From NCBI GenBank assembly GCA_003427395.1, contig BFEA01000001.1, positions 8,975,336-9,032,850 on the forward strand: DNA of 57,515 bases, in the 5' to 3' direction. Below the pieces are notes generated by a model, which worked only from the letters and a program-made list of their open reading frames with translations, made no database searches and was not told where the DNA came from. Position 1 is the stretch's first letter. The number at the start of each line of letters is the position of its first letter. Positions 1 to 8,911 of the stretch are shown in pieces. The position numbers and the translations under genes are program-made. The stretch is from Chara braunii. Lineage: Eukaryota > Streptophyta > Charophyceae > Charales > Characeae.

Positions 1-83
1 AAATTGAGGACCAATCATACAATGTTCATTTCTTCTTGAGTGCCAGCTCAACAGTTTGTCACTTTGTAGCACCAATCGGCACG

Positions 84-250
84 GAGGGCCAAACGGACCA
101 TCAGAAAGCACCCAGCGTGGCGGGTCAGACGGACCATCAAATGTATAAAGAGACCCTTGTGTTGTATTTTCGGGCCATCAAAAAACACCCAGCGCGGAGG
201 GCCAGATGGGCCATCAAATGTATAAAGAGGCCCTTGTGTTGTATTTTTTT
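84..250. repeat. Short diverged tandem repeats
   Basis: Two imperfect copies of a block of about 75 bp follow one another. Each contains the words GGACCATCA or GGGCCATCA, then AAATGTATAAAGAG and CCCTTGTGTTGTATTT, and they are separated by a variant containing AAACACCCAGCG. The same block recurs at 629-675, where it joins the two units of the larger tandem repeat. No coding potential is evident. Seen directly in the sequence. Confidence 0.75.
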
Positions 251-256
251 CTCTGT

Positions 257-1046
257 GATGCCTCAAAACATTCAAAGTGGAAATGCATAGATGAGTGTAG
301 ACGACGGGGAAGGTTCGAGAGAGAGGTAGAAAAGCATAGAGGTAGTCGGAGTTTGGATACATCCAAGTATGCGTGCAGAACATCACACCACACAAGACAC
401 AAAATGATGAAAGCGAGAAAGTCAATCACGAAACAGGTGCCCCAACAACGGGGACGTTCGTGAGAATTGAAAGCCAATGAGAAAGAACAATATTGTCGAC
501 GACAAACACGCCGGGGACATGACAATTTCACCCGGAGATATCCTGGCAGTGACAACTAGTTCTGCTCTGAACCAAACCGAGAACACCCACCAGTCTCTCA
601 CGGCAAAAATGAAAAGGAACAAATTTCGGGCCAAAAGGGCGATCAAATGTATAAAGAGGCCCTTGTGTTGTATTTGATGCCTCACAACATTCAAAGTGAA
701 AATGCATAGATGAGTGTAGACGATGGGGAAGGTTCGAGAGAGAGGCAGAAAAGCATAAAGGCAGTTGGAGTTCGGATGCATCCGAGTATGCGGGCAGAAC
801 ATCACACCAAAAAGACACAAAATGATGAAAGCGAGAAAGTTAATCATGAAACAGGCGCCCCAACAACGGGGACGTTCGTGAGAATTGAAAGCCAATGAGA
901 AAGAACAATATTGTCGACGATAAACACGCCGGGGACATGACAATTTCACCCGGAGATATCCTGGCAGTGACAGCCTGTTCTGCTTTGAACCAAACCGAGA
1001 ACACCCACCAATCTCTCACGGAAAAAATGAAAAGGAACAAATTTCG
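257..1046. repeat. Tandem duplication, period about 419 bp
   Basis: Unit 1 is 257-628 and unit 2 is 676-1046; they align over their whole length with scattered substitutions. The palindrome is intact in unit 2 (772-785) but decayed in unit 1 (353-366), where both CpGs have become TpG/CpA. Short ORFs on both strands repeat between the units and look like shadows, not genes. Confidence 0.9.
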
Positions 1047-1116
1047 TCCGGAGAAGAACGGAATGTTCTTCTAAGTCAACCCTGCTACACTACATGATCA
1101 GCAAAAAGATAGACGC

Positions 1117-1822
1117 TTACCTACCAACATCGCAAATCGCCAAAGCTAGTCTAACTCTGATAGAGGAGATGTGTCTATGGGAGAAACCAAAAGGTGGACG
1201 TAAACCTTTTGCCAAACAGGAAGCGAACATCAACATGAACACCCCACAACTAGCCCCGTCGTGCTGCCGAGGGACACCTTTAACGCTGACCTCACGAGCG
1301 AAGTGGTCGAAAGTGCGACTATCACCAGCGACACCTGCCACCGTGTTCAAAAATTTAACAGATTTATCTAAAAGTGTGGAGTAGAAGTCATCTTTGGATG
1401 AAGAACACGAGAAAGAATCATAGATTTCCAAAACACGTCTAGAGAAGTCAATGGCCAAAAGGCTCCAGTGTCCGCCGTCCTTGTGCACTTGTGCCAAGAC
1501 GAGGTCATGAGACTGGAGGTCCACATCTTTAGCCCATCTGCTAATAGCTGCCAGACCTCGCAGAAGCAGTGTAGAGGCGAAGAAAGAGTTAAAGGTGTAC
1601 GTCTTCTTGGTAGCAGCAGTCCGACCGCAGTCGTCAAGCAGCATCGCCATGTAGAAATTGACGACCTCATCGTTGAGCTCCCCGGATCCATCCACGAGTG
1701 CGACGATGTCCTTGACAGACACCTGTAAATTGTGCGATGGCAAACGCGCAACGGTGATTGTGAGCAGCAACCGGGAGCAGATAACGTCTTCAAGGACTGC
1801 TCTTCCATCTCGAGGAAACCCT
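1117..1822 (-). CDS. Ulp1/SENP-like cysteine protease domain (peptidase C48), 3' exon
   Basis: The open frame (217 residues from the first usable in-frame start, more if read from the likely acceptor at about 1822) matches the Ulp1/SENP SUMO-protease fold. The N-terminal motif is LNDEVVNFYM (residues 32-41). The catalytic His is in HWSLLAID (H101), the Asp in IYDS (D118), the oxyanion Gln is Q169 and the nucleophile Cys is in SCGVFML (C175), so the active site looks complete. Such proteases cut SUMO or related ubiquitin-like tags, and plant and algal transposons often carry them. Upstream, a stop is followed by an AG acceptor (TTGTTGAACAG), so this is probably a 3' exon of the gene running down from 8.7 kb. 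The final codons sit on a GTAAGC donor, so the true C terminus may be spliced. The domain call is secure; joining it to the upstream ORFs is inference. Confidence 0.85.
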
Positions 1823-1886
1823 GTTCAACAAACACCCGCAGCACACAGCAAGCACAAAGGATGGGGCACTATGAGAAAATGTCGTC

Positions 1887-2223
1887 CTAGCGGCCATGGT
1901 CTGACGAACTGCTACTCTGTGGCCCGAAAAGTTCACTCATAACGTCACCCCTATTTCTGGACCTTCCACACATAGTTGATTCTAAACTAGCATTGTCCTT
2001 CTTTATATCCCTGCAAGCCTCGAGAAGGAATTCCTTGCAGTCTTTTTTGGTAACACCCACTGCCTCTGCAACGAGTCTAGCGCGAGGGACCAATACAGGC
2101 ACGACAACCCTTCTGGGAGGGCCCCGACGTTTAGTGTCCCCAGGAAACGAATCAGTGACATTGCGACGACCAGTGCCTCCCGCAACCAGGACTGACAACC
2201 TGGCGAGGGAAGGCGGCTCCTGC
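1887..2223 (-). CDS. Possible internal exon between acidic ORF and Ulp1 domain
   Basis: This is an open frame of about 110 residues, basic and low in complexity, with stretches such as KRRGPPRRVVVPVLV and a more ordered part containing VTKKDCKEFLLEACRDIKKD. A CAG acceptor lies at about 2224, facing a GTAAGC donor at 2460 on the same strand, so an intron of about 235 bp is plausible. No family is recognised. Its position between the acidic ORF and the protease exon is the main argument for it being real; it could also be a chance frame. Confidence 0.3.
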
Positions 2224-2449
2224 GACATGTGTGTTTGTCCACGAGCTCGTCAACTTGTACAAGAAATAGCCACCCAGACAGTTCAGCAGGAGATCAACAA
2301 CACAACTTCGCAAGAGCAACTAAGCAAACAGCACCTCACGAAGCACATCGTCACAATTCAGTTGGCGGCCGCCTACACACCTCCCCGAAATCGACGAAGC
2401 AAACAACACTTCACGAACGGGCTGACGAGCGGGAAGCAAGCAGAGGAAG

Positions 2450-3685
2450 TCAGTGCTTACCAGGCTTAGCTTCCACGTCAGCAGAGCCCATTGACGGCAG
2501 TCCCAACACGATTGGCGCCCCCGTGCGCGTCGACGCGGCGACGACGTGCTCCAAACCCACAGGGAAACTTGATAGGTTCGAGATGTCGGCGTCGATGACC
2601 GGAGACGGCATAAATTCATCCCCATCCCGATGGCGGAAATCCTCCACGTCCGCGACGGGTAATTTTAGTCTCTCCGTCTCCGGACAAAGAGCGTCGACGT
2701 CCACAATGTCGACAGAACGGGTTTTCTCCATCGCCTTTGTGTCATATTGTGTTGTGCTCAAGGTCCCATGGATGTCCAACAACACCTCTCCCCCCCTTAA
2801 CTTCTTGTCCGCGTGCGCTGTGTCTTTATCGTCGTCACTCAAATAGAGAAATCTATCTCCAACAGCGTCAGAGAACTTTTTCAGAACATCCTCTCCCATC
2901 ACCTCGTCGTGAAGGCCGGAGTACAAGGGGTCGTCGTTTCCCGGCTGAACTGGTTGCTCCAACCCGACGTCGCTGAGTGTCGGATCAATCCGGTCGTCGG
3001 CGGAATCGTCCTTGTTCAAAGTCGTCAGAAGTCGACAACCCTCAATGCCTGCCAGTTGAAGTCCTTCGTTCGTGTGTCTCGGATGAATCCGAATTATAGT
3101 CGTCTCCAAAGCTGCATCAGGGAGGAACATGCTCACAGGGCCCTGGTTCAGATTCATCCGAGCCCCCGCAGTTTCCAAGGTCGACGACGTGTCCGCTTTC
3201 ACCGGAGAGTCGCTTGAGACTGCTAACTCAGCGCGTACCGTCACTAGGCATTCGGCTCCGATTGTGTGGGGCTCGACATTGAAACTGGTCACTAACTCAC
3301 CCTCTGTCGGACAACCTGCCTGCAGTTCCTTGTGGGTTTCCATGCACAGCATTACGGCGTCCTGACATCGATCGTCTGTCATGGCAGACATGTCCTCCTG
3401 GTTCGGATGAATCCGAATTTCGCCGCCAGGGTTTTCGGAAACCCGGACCACCCGTTCGAGTTCCGTAGACCGCTGTGCTCTCTCGACGGTACTGGCTTCC
3501 TGGTTCGGATTAATCCGAATTTCCTTTTGAGGCGAAACCGAACATGGGTCGAGCTTGTCGCTGCCAGATCCGTGGTATGTTGTCGTCTCGCTTTCCAGAA
3601 GGTACTGAGTTCCGGGCGACGATGTTGCCTCTGAGATACGGATTGATCCGAGACAATCCGCCAACCGTTTTTGGAGCTGAGCGAA
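2450..3685 (-). CDS. Acidic linker ORF carrying six palindrome-derived peptides
   Basis: About 410 residues, rich in Asp, Glu, Ser and Thr, with no recognised domain. It contains six copies of the 14-bp palindrome (starts 2980, 3079, 3148, 3403, 3505, 3638). Five lie in one codon phase and translate as R-I/M-x-P-N-like peptides (IRINPNQ, IRIHPNQ, ARMNLNQ, IRIHPRH, DRIDPTL); the sixth (3638) is in another phase. The frame is the same as that of the four upstream ORFs, separated from the nearest by one TAA (3686-3688). It ends on a good splice donor (GGTAAG at about 2460), so the stop at 2450 is probably intronic. I take it as a disordered linker of one large gene ending in the Ulp1 domain. Confidence 0.55.
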   Translation of the reverse strand, partial: FAQLQKRLADCLGSIRISEATSSPGTQYLLESETTTYHGSGSDKLDPCSVSPQKEIRINPNQEASTVERAQRSTELERVVRVSENPGGEIRIHPNQEDMSAMTDDRCQDAVMLCMETHKELQAGCPTEGELVTSFNVEPHTIGAECLVTVRAELAVSSDSPVKADTSSTLETAGARMNLNQGPVSMFLPDAALETTIIRIHPRHTNEGLQLAGIEGCRLLTTLNKDDSADDRIDPTLSDVGLEQPVQPGNDDPLYSGLHDEVMGEDVLKKFSDAVGDRFLYLSDDDKDTAHADKKLRGGEVLLDIHGTLSTTQYDTKAMEKTRSVDIVDVDALCPETERLKLPVADVEDFRHRDGDEFMPSPVIDADISNLSSFPVGLEHVVAASTRTGAPIVLGLPSMGSADVEAKPGKH

Positions 3686-4957
3686 TTATGTTCCATTCTT
3701 TGGAACAACTGCCCCGCCAACCGCATCGGTAAACTGTGTTGCGCTGGTGGAGCTAATCAAAGGGTCCTGCTCGAAAGGCCGCGTAACCCACCCAGGCCTG
3801 GAGTCGTTCCCCATCTCCATTGAGGTGCTGCCTGTTACCGCCAGAACCCCACCGTCCTCGTCGCGGTCGACATCGGACCCCTGCCCGTCTCCTGTGTGAT
3901 GCTTTGTCTTCTCTCCGCTGCGAGGTTTTTTCTTCTCTCGGCTGCCCTTTTTCCCCTCTCCGCCGCCCGCGTGCCCCGGAGACCGCTGTTTCGTCGACTT
4001 CTGTTCACTTCCGCCTCCGGTAACTCGTTGCCCGCCGCCTTCACCATCTCCTTCGTCGTCCTTTCCGCGAGACTTGCGCTTCACAACTCCTGCCGGCGGG
4101 GTGACCGCAGGCAAGTCCCAACTCACTTGCTTAATTGACGGGCTTGACGGAAGGGCGTAGAACGCGGAGGATACTTCCAGCCAATTATTTGACTGCAACA
4201 ACTCGAATAGCGTTTCCCCATATGCGCGTAGATCAGGGTCGTCCTTACTTCGTCGATTGACCTTACCTAATCTCTCCAATACCGCATCGTAGGCGCGAGA
4301 TTTGAATGTNTCGAGGTCCCAACGATCGTCATATATCCACCTTCCACTTACGTCCCTCACAGCCACTGCCNNGTNGCCNTCGAGAAGGACTGGCTGGAAA
4401 TGGTCNGGGTGCCACACGATATCATGGCCCCAATCTTCGGCTGTGGAGAAGGTGTGTTTGTCGCCCATGTGGTAGGGAACTGCAGGAGCTTTGAGATGCG
4501 GATGGTCCGGAGGAACTGGATGGCCAGGTCGAAGACGTTCGGGCTGTGGTGTGAGACGAATAGGCTCCCCCGGCGGACTCCTCAGACGGGACAACCCACC
4601 CCTGTTGACAGGCGCTGAGGAGGACACGGGCGTGGGACCGCCCGAGGTGGGTGTACCGAGAGGTGTCCCCGGTCTGCATACTAACGGCGACTCAGAAACT
4701 TGGGCGTTGAAGATAGTCAATTGCCCGTCCAAATTGAAGAGGTCGTCCTCAACGCTCTCCTCCTGCTCAGTCTCGATATTGAAGTCGTCGTCCTCACCGA
4801 ATGCCAGCCTGTAGTTATCCAAAGTGAAGTCGGCCGGATCGACCACATTCTCGTTAAAAAATACGTATTCCAGTCTCTTAATGAAGCTCACATCGCCAGC
4901 CCGACTCGCTCCGTGGTAGCCCTGGAGGACCGCAATGGCGACTTCCTTCCACACCAC
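3686..4957 (-). CDS. Low-complexity ORF continuing the methyltransferase-like frame
   Basis: 423 residues, in the same frame as the methyltransferase-like ORF and directly after its TAA stop. The first 60 residues look globular (VWKEVAIAVLQGYHG, FIKRLEYVFFNE, FTLDNYRLAFGEDDDF). A Pro/Ser-rich stretch follows, then a second ordered segment (VSGRWIYDDRWDL, SRAYDAVLERLGKV, YGETLFELLQSNNWLEV), then a very basic Gly/Lys/Arg/Glu-rich tail that could be a nuclear-localisation or nucleic-acid-binding region. Ambiguous bases at 4310, 4371-4379 and 4406 leave unknown residues. The TAA at 4958 may be intronic, because GTAAGT starts there, or it may be a nonsense mutation. No family is recognised. Confidence 0.5.
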   Translation of the reverse strand: MVWKEVAIAVLQGYHGASRAGDVSFIKRLEYVFFNENVVDPADFTLDNYRLAFGEDDDFNIETEQEESVEDDLFNLDGQLTIFNAQVSESPLVCRPGTPLGTPTSGGPTPVSSSAPVNRGGLSRLRSPPGEPIRLTPQPERLRPGHPVPPDHPHLKAPAVPYHMGDKHTFSTAEDWGHDIVWHXDHFQPVLLXGXXAVAVRDVSGRWIYDDRWDLXTFKSRAYDAVLERLGKVNRRSKDDPDLRAYGETLFELLQSNNWLEVSSAFYALPSSPSIKQVSWDLPAVTPPAGVVKRKSRGKDDEGDGEGGGQRVTGGGSEQKSTKQRSPGHAGGGEGKKGSREKKKPRSGEKTKHHTGDGQGSDVDRDEDGGVLAVTGSTSMEMGNDSRPGWVTRPFEQDPLISSTSATQFTDAVGGAVVPKNGT

Positions 4958-6877
4958 TTACTGCGGGTCAAATCTCAGCCTTGGTTGTTCGCCGTAAAGG
5001 AAGGAGTAGACCTGGCGCCTTTTCTTCGGAGTCAACTTGAAGAACATGTCCTTGTTGGGGTCGTAAACGGGCTCGACCACGACATGGTGGAAATCGCATG
5101 GGTAAGCCTTGGACGACACTTCATGGGTGACATAATGCACGGTGTATTCGAGTTGCCTTGTGTCCCCATCCACGGCCAAGACGTGCCTTCCTTGTTGAAG
5201 CAGACTCCACACCACCTGCGCGTGCGACTTGCCCAAGAACAGCACGGCATCCGCCACACCACAGAAGAAAAGAAGCTGATTGCATAACTGATTCGGATTA
5301 CGCTCGCCGAACTTGTACAGAGCCCCCCTCTGGGTGAGGTTTCCGATGTCCGCGAAAGTCAAGGACTTGAAAGACTTCTCCTCCACATCCGTGGGTGTCA
5401 CTTTCTGTTTCCTCTGGAGAGCGTCGTCGTCGTCTTCGGCAACAGCTCCCTCGTACACCGGGTGAGTCAGTAGCCGAGGATCCTCGCCTTTGAAAAGGAT
5501 ATGCATCACATCCGGCTCCTCCCAGACGCTGTTTCCGAACTGATGCGTCCTCTTTGATGCCGTCTTCCAAACCCACTTCCCCATGTAGCATTGGGTAGCC
5601 CCAAGCGCAGACAAAGATGTCATGAAGGAGATGTTCCACAGGCAGGGAACGAATACCACCAATGTCCAGTAGTCCTGACAAACGAAGCCCAACAACTCAC
5701 TCAGAGACGCGAATGCCCCAGAGTCCCATTGCGCACGGTCCACAGTTCCGCACAAGTCGAGCACGCAAGTGTGGGAGCGTAGCTGATGCGCTAGTTTTCC
5801 CAGCGCCTCCTTATGATCTATGACACTCAATGGGTCGACGTTAAACTGGGCCAGCGTCGTCAGGGCGATTGTCCTCATCCACATAATGTTGATGCATTCA
5901 TCAACGCCCCGAGGTTTTTTTTTGCGTTTGGCGCGATCTCCAGTGATCACCGAAAGGACGACACGCTTCCACTCCGCCGGGAAGTGCTGGTCGTTAACGA
6001 GGGCCGCCGTTCTCTTGATGTTGTTATCGTGTTGACACCCCAGAAACTGAGGGCACTTGTTGACGTACGGGGTGTCCGTGAAAAAATTCTTGCTCTCGTT
6101 CCAAAGCTTGTCGTCGAGACCTTTGTCCTTGAACTCTTCCAATAGTTGCTTCTTGGACCTGAAGAACGTGGAGTTGGCATTCCACTCCCGCTTATCCATT
6201 TTCTCGTACTCGAACTCCACGTAGTGCCACAGCCTCAGCATAATCCGGTCCATTTTTATTATGTCGACCATCTCCTTGACACTGAACTTCCCCTGCTCGG
6301 CCAACTTCTTGCTACTCCTTTGAACCCACACGACGTTAAGGTTCAAGACGCCGTTTAACAACCTTTTCTTCTCGCGGTCCGTCAAGTCCACCAATTCCTT
6401 CCAGCAGTGGACATCCGGCTCAGGAACTTGGACGTAGTAAGTTTTCTCCTTCGCGCCTTTCTTTGGCTTCCCCTTGCCCTTTTTCAATGATGGGTCGTCC
6501 ACATTCACGTACCAGACGTGCTTCTTCAGCCCCTGGCTGTCAGTCACAGTGGAGAGTCCTGGCTTGGCCACCTCCTCATGGGTGGGCGGCTTTTCAGTCA
6601 GACACCGACCGTCGGAAGCAAGGAGTTTCCCTTTCGACCACTCCTCATAGAACTTCTCCCCCAAAGCTAAGACAGAGTCATCTGCTATGGCCAGCGGGAG
6701 GTAGTATCGAAGTTTCTCAGCCCATTCCTTTCTTTTCTTTTCTTCCGTTGACAGGTTCCACAAAGGCGTGTACGGTGTCTTCTTCATAGCCAACACCATG
6801 AACTGCACCCACTTTCGCACCTCGTCCTTTTTCTTCGACGCATTGCCGAGCACCACACACGGTTTGCCCTTAATTTT
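4958..6877 (-). CDS. DNA-methyltransferase-like protein (degenerate beta-class N6/N4 type)
   Basis: 632 residues from the first usable start; the frame is open upstream to the TGA at 6878. The C-terminal third follows the order of a beta-class DNA amino-methyltransferase. A segment ending VLDLCGTVDRAQW (from residue 365) sits where the catalytic DPPY-type motif IV would lie, but the motif itself is absent. A helix start ERNPNQLCNQLLF (518-530) follows, then a strand and loop AVLFLGKS (537-544) where the FxGxG AdoMet loop is expected, and GRHVLAVDGD (556-565) with the acidic end of strand 2. The N-terminal half is charged and helical. The order ParB-like then methyltransferase resembles ParB-methylase proteins of bacteria and phages. 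The lost DPPY suggests binding without catalysis, or a diverged enzyme. The family call is inference from motif order; a non-methylase Rossmann protein is the alternative. Confidence 0.5.
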   Translation of the reverse strand, partial: KIKGKPCVVLGNASKKKDEVRKWVQFMVLAMKKTPYTPLWNLSTEEKKRKEWAEKLRYYLPLAIADDSVLALGEKFYEEWSKGKLLASDGRCLTEKPPTHEEVAKPGLSTVTDSQGLKKHVWYVNVDDPSLKKGKGKPKKGAKEKTYYVQVPEPDVHCWKELVDLTDREKKRLLNGVLNLNVVWVQRSSKKLAEQGKFSVKEMVDIIKMDRIMLRLWHYVEFEYEKMDKREWNANSTFFRSKKQLLEEFKDKGLDDKLWNESKNFFTDTPYVNKCPQFLGCQHDNNIKRTAALVNDQHFPAEWKRVVLSVITGDRAKRKKKPRGVDECINIMWMRTIALTTLAQFNVDPLSVIDHKEALGKLAHQLRSHTCVLDLCGTVDRAQWDSGAFASLSELLGFVCQDYWTLVVFVPCLWNISFMTSLSALGATQCYMGKWVWKTASKRTHQFGNSVWEEPDVMHILFKGEDPRLLTHPVYEGAVAEDDDDALQRKQKVTPTDVEEKSFKSLTFADIGNLTQRGALYKFGERNPNQLCNQLLFFCGVADAVLFLGKSHAQVVWSLLQQGRHVLAVDGDTRQLEYTVHYVTHEVSSKAYPCDFHHVVVEPVYDPNKDMFFKLTPKKRRQVYSFLYGEQPRLRFDPQ

Positions 6878-7567
6878 TCAGATATTGCGAATGTCCCTCA
6901 TAGACAAAACCTGCAAGCGTGGTGGATTCTTCTTGTCTTTCATGTTGTCTTCCCAGCTGACATTGGCGTAGCCGTCGAACTCGACGTCAGGGAAGTAGAT
7001 CGGTCTGAATGGCCATTTATAGAAGTTGTCGTACTCAAACACGGGATGGTCTTTCACCTTCATCGCCGCCCTCGCGTTATGCTGTCCACACAAAGGATAA
7101 TACCAATATTTCTCTGGCTGTGAGCTGTCGAAGTTCCCAGGCAGCACGTGCACAGCTGGCTCGCCCCTCTCAGGAGGCGCGACGATCGGAGTGAGAACAA
7201 AAATGGGCTTCGTGTATCTCATATCTTTACGTTTGTAGCAGTCGATCATAGCCGACGCGATGGTATCAACAAGGAACTCGTCCAAGGATTGGTGGTTGTA
7301 TGCGTCTTCCCAGTCTGGAATAGCCAATATTCTCTCGGGATGGATGTGCAACACGACGTCCCTCTGCACCCCTGTCTTCATCTCGAGGAAGAACGCACTA
7401 TCGAGGTTAAAGGCGTTGAGGTTAATCCCCACGTCGTCATCCCCCTCCCCGCTGTCGCCCTCATCTGCTTTCTTTCCCCTCGATGATTTTGACCGTTTCT
7501 CGAAAGACTCACCGGTTCTTCGCCATGTTGACGAGTCTTTTGGCGTTTCATCCCCACCTCCAACCAT
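6878..7567 (-). CDS. ParB-like domain protein
   Basis: 229 residues from ATG at 7567. A charged, disordered N terminus (about 1-45) is followed by a domain with the ParB/Srx layout: HIHPERI (74-80), a helix LDEFLVDTIASAMIDC (95-110), a strand KPIFVLTPI (120-128) and the signature loop LCGQHNARAAMKV (159-171), which matches the G-x-H/R-R-x-x-A box of ParB proteins. ParB domains bind or hydrolyse nucleotides and load onto palindromic DNA, and in phages they are often fused to DNA methylases. Here the methyltransferase-like ORF follows in the same frame after one TGA (6878-6880). The two were probably one protein, the stop being a nonsense mutation or part of an unrecognised intron. Sequence divergence makes this a fold-level call. 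Confidence 0.5.
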   Translation of the reverse strand: MVGGGDETPKDSSTWRRTGESFEKRSKSSRGKKADEGDSGEGDDDVGINLNAFNLDSAFFLEMKTGVQRDVVLHIHPERILAIPDWEDAYNHQSLDEFLVDTIASAMIDCYKRKDMRYTKPIFVLTPIVAPPERGEPAVHVLPGNFDSSQPEKYWYYPLCGQHNARAAMKVKDHPVFEYDNFYKWPFRPIYFPDVEFDGYANVSWEDNMKDKKNPPRLQVLSMRDIRNI

Positions 7568-7900
7568 TTTCCTCTTCTCAACGGAACCGCCCTCTCGCGT
7601 TGTTGGCGTCCGAGCACTCCCTCCTTCCTTTCTCTACCTTTTCAGAGCACCTACTCCCTTTAGCTCTTCCTCATCTGGCAAGTTGCGCTTGCCTCCCGAC
7701 TAAGTCTTTCCAGCCGATCTCTCACGGAACAGCCCTTGCTCGGACACCTCCTCCTCACCGGCGACGTTCCCACTTGCTTCTCTTTCCTAGCTTAACTCCA
7801 TCTGCAGCTGCGCAGGCGCAGGTCGGGCCAGGCGAGTCGTCTCATCTGACCCACGCACTTCTCGAACCTGCAAACCACCCGCGCGATCGATAGGCGAAAC
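7568..7900 (-). other. Charged coding-like stretch with four TAG stops, or an intron
   Basis: Read in the frame of its neighbours, this stretch gives a highly charged polypeptide with stops only at 7901-7903, 7787-7789, 7700-7702 and 7634-7636, all TAG. Between stops it reads like the flanking linkers (for example NLPDEEELKGVGAL). An alternative is an intron: a CAG/GTGGCC donor lies at about 7908 and AG acceptors lie just upstream of the ATG at 7567. I cannot decide between decay and splicing. Confidence 0.4.
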
Positions 7901-8746
7901 CTAGGCCACCTGCATGCCATGAACGAACGCACTGATCCTTTCGACCAGACGACGAGGAGTCATCGATTCTGAGCCCTGTTGCAACCGTTCGCCATCGCCG
8001 CCTCCACGTGGCGTCGACTCCCCAAGCAAACCTTGGCGGCGAGATCCCTGCAAAGCTGGTTTCAAAGGAGCACGCGGATGGTCGTCCTCCGAGTCGTCTA
8101 ACATGCCCACCTCTTTATCAGGAGGCGTAGCTGGCAGGCCACCCTGACCTCCCATCCTCCTTTCAGAGCACTCTCCTCCCGCGAACCCAACCGGACCACT
8201 GATCGATGTCCCAGGTCCAACGTCCATGGCACTGACAGAGGTACCTGATCTCGCCCAAACCTCGAGGAAGTTTGTCACGTGAACGGCCTCGTCGTGCCCC
8301 GGCCGTAGCGGGACAAAGGACGGCAAGGACATCTCACGCTGGCCGTACCCGCCGAACATCCTCCCGACAACCTTGCATTCTTTTGCGATGTCGTCGACGG
8401 AACCATCACTTCTGTAATGCTTCCGCAATGTAAACTTGAAATTATATTCGCCTTTGTCGACCCACTCGACGATGGAACCTGCGAGACGCGTCCTATCGAC
8501 GCGAACAGCGACGAACAAGAGCGGCCCGCACGGTGGTTTCAACGGGTCGGAGCCGTCCTGGCTCGCCCAGTCCAAATACCAGACACGCTTGCTGTAGTCG
8601 CACCACAAGTTTTGAGCCCGTCGTTCTTCCTCCCCACCGCCACCTCCCCGACTCCTTTCCCTCGCCGGTGACGACGTCGTCCCTCGACGCTCCTCTCCAT
8701 GCGGGGCAGAACCACCAGTGGAGCAGCTTCGTCCGTGTGTAGCCAT
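7901..8746 (-). CDS. Uncharacterised N-terminal ORF of the ParB/methyltransferase/Ulp1 locus
   Basis: About 281 residues from ATG at 8746, just downstream of a CAG acceptor-like site. After a Gly/Arg/Ser-rich start there is an ordered domain of about 120 residues containing LWCDYSKRVWYLDWASQDG, PCGPLLFVAVRVDRTRL, GEYNFKFTLRKHYRSDG and VVGRMFGGYGQREM, then a Pro/Gly/Ser-rich tail. I recognise no family. A decayed copy of the CDYSKRV-CLDWAS segment lies at 9840-10000, so the ordered part has been duplicated. It shares its frame with the four downstream ORFs and is probably the first coding block of the same gene. Confidence 0.5.
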   Translation of the reverse strand: MATHGRSCSTGGSAPHGEERRGTTSSPARERSRGGGGGEEERRAQNLWCDYSKRVWYLDWASQDGSDPLKPPCGPLLFVAVRVDRTRLAGSIVEWVDKGEYNFKFTLRKHYRSDGSVDDIAKECKVVGRMFGGYGQREMSLPSFVPLRPGHDEAVHVTNFLEVWARSGTSVSAMDVGPGTSISGPVGFAGGECSERRMGGQGGLPATPPDKEVGMLDDSEDDHPRAPLKPALQGSRRQGLLGESTPRGGGDGERLQQGSESMTPRRLVERISAFVHGMQVA

Positions 8747-8911
8747 TCCCTGAAACACGCGAAGGAAATGAACTCACAAGCACCATGAACACTCAGCACG
8801 TCCTAACATCAACCTCGACCCACAACACGTATTCTGTTATCGATCACCCGGACCCCAAAAGAACGAAGTTCAGTCATAGTTACATGACAGTGGTCCACAC
8901 GGCTGCACGTT

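Noticed and set aside
1117-1822. Adenovirus/Polinton-type maturation protease in place of Ulp1
   Set aside because: The LNDEVVNFYM motif before the catalytic His is typical of Ulp1/SENP proteases, and no other Polinton gene (DNA polymerase B, capsid proteins, packaging ATPase) is present.
7634-7903. Alternative genetic code (TAG read as Gln), suggested by four in-frame TAGs in a coding-like stretch
   Set aside because: Other broken frames in the window use TAA and TGA as well as TAG and also show frameshifts, so decay or introns under the standard code is simpler.
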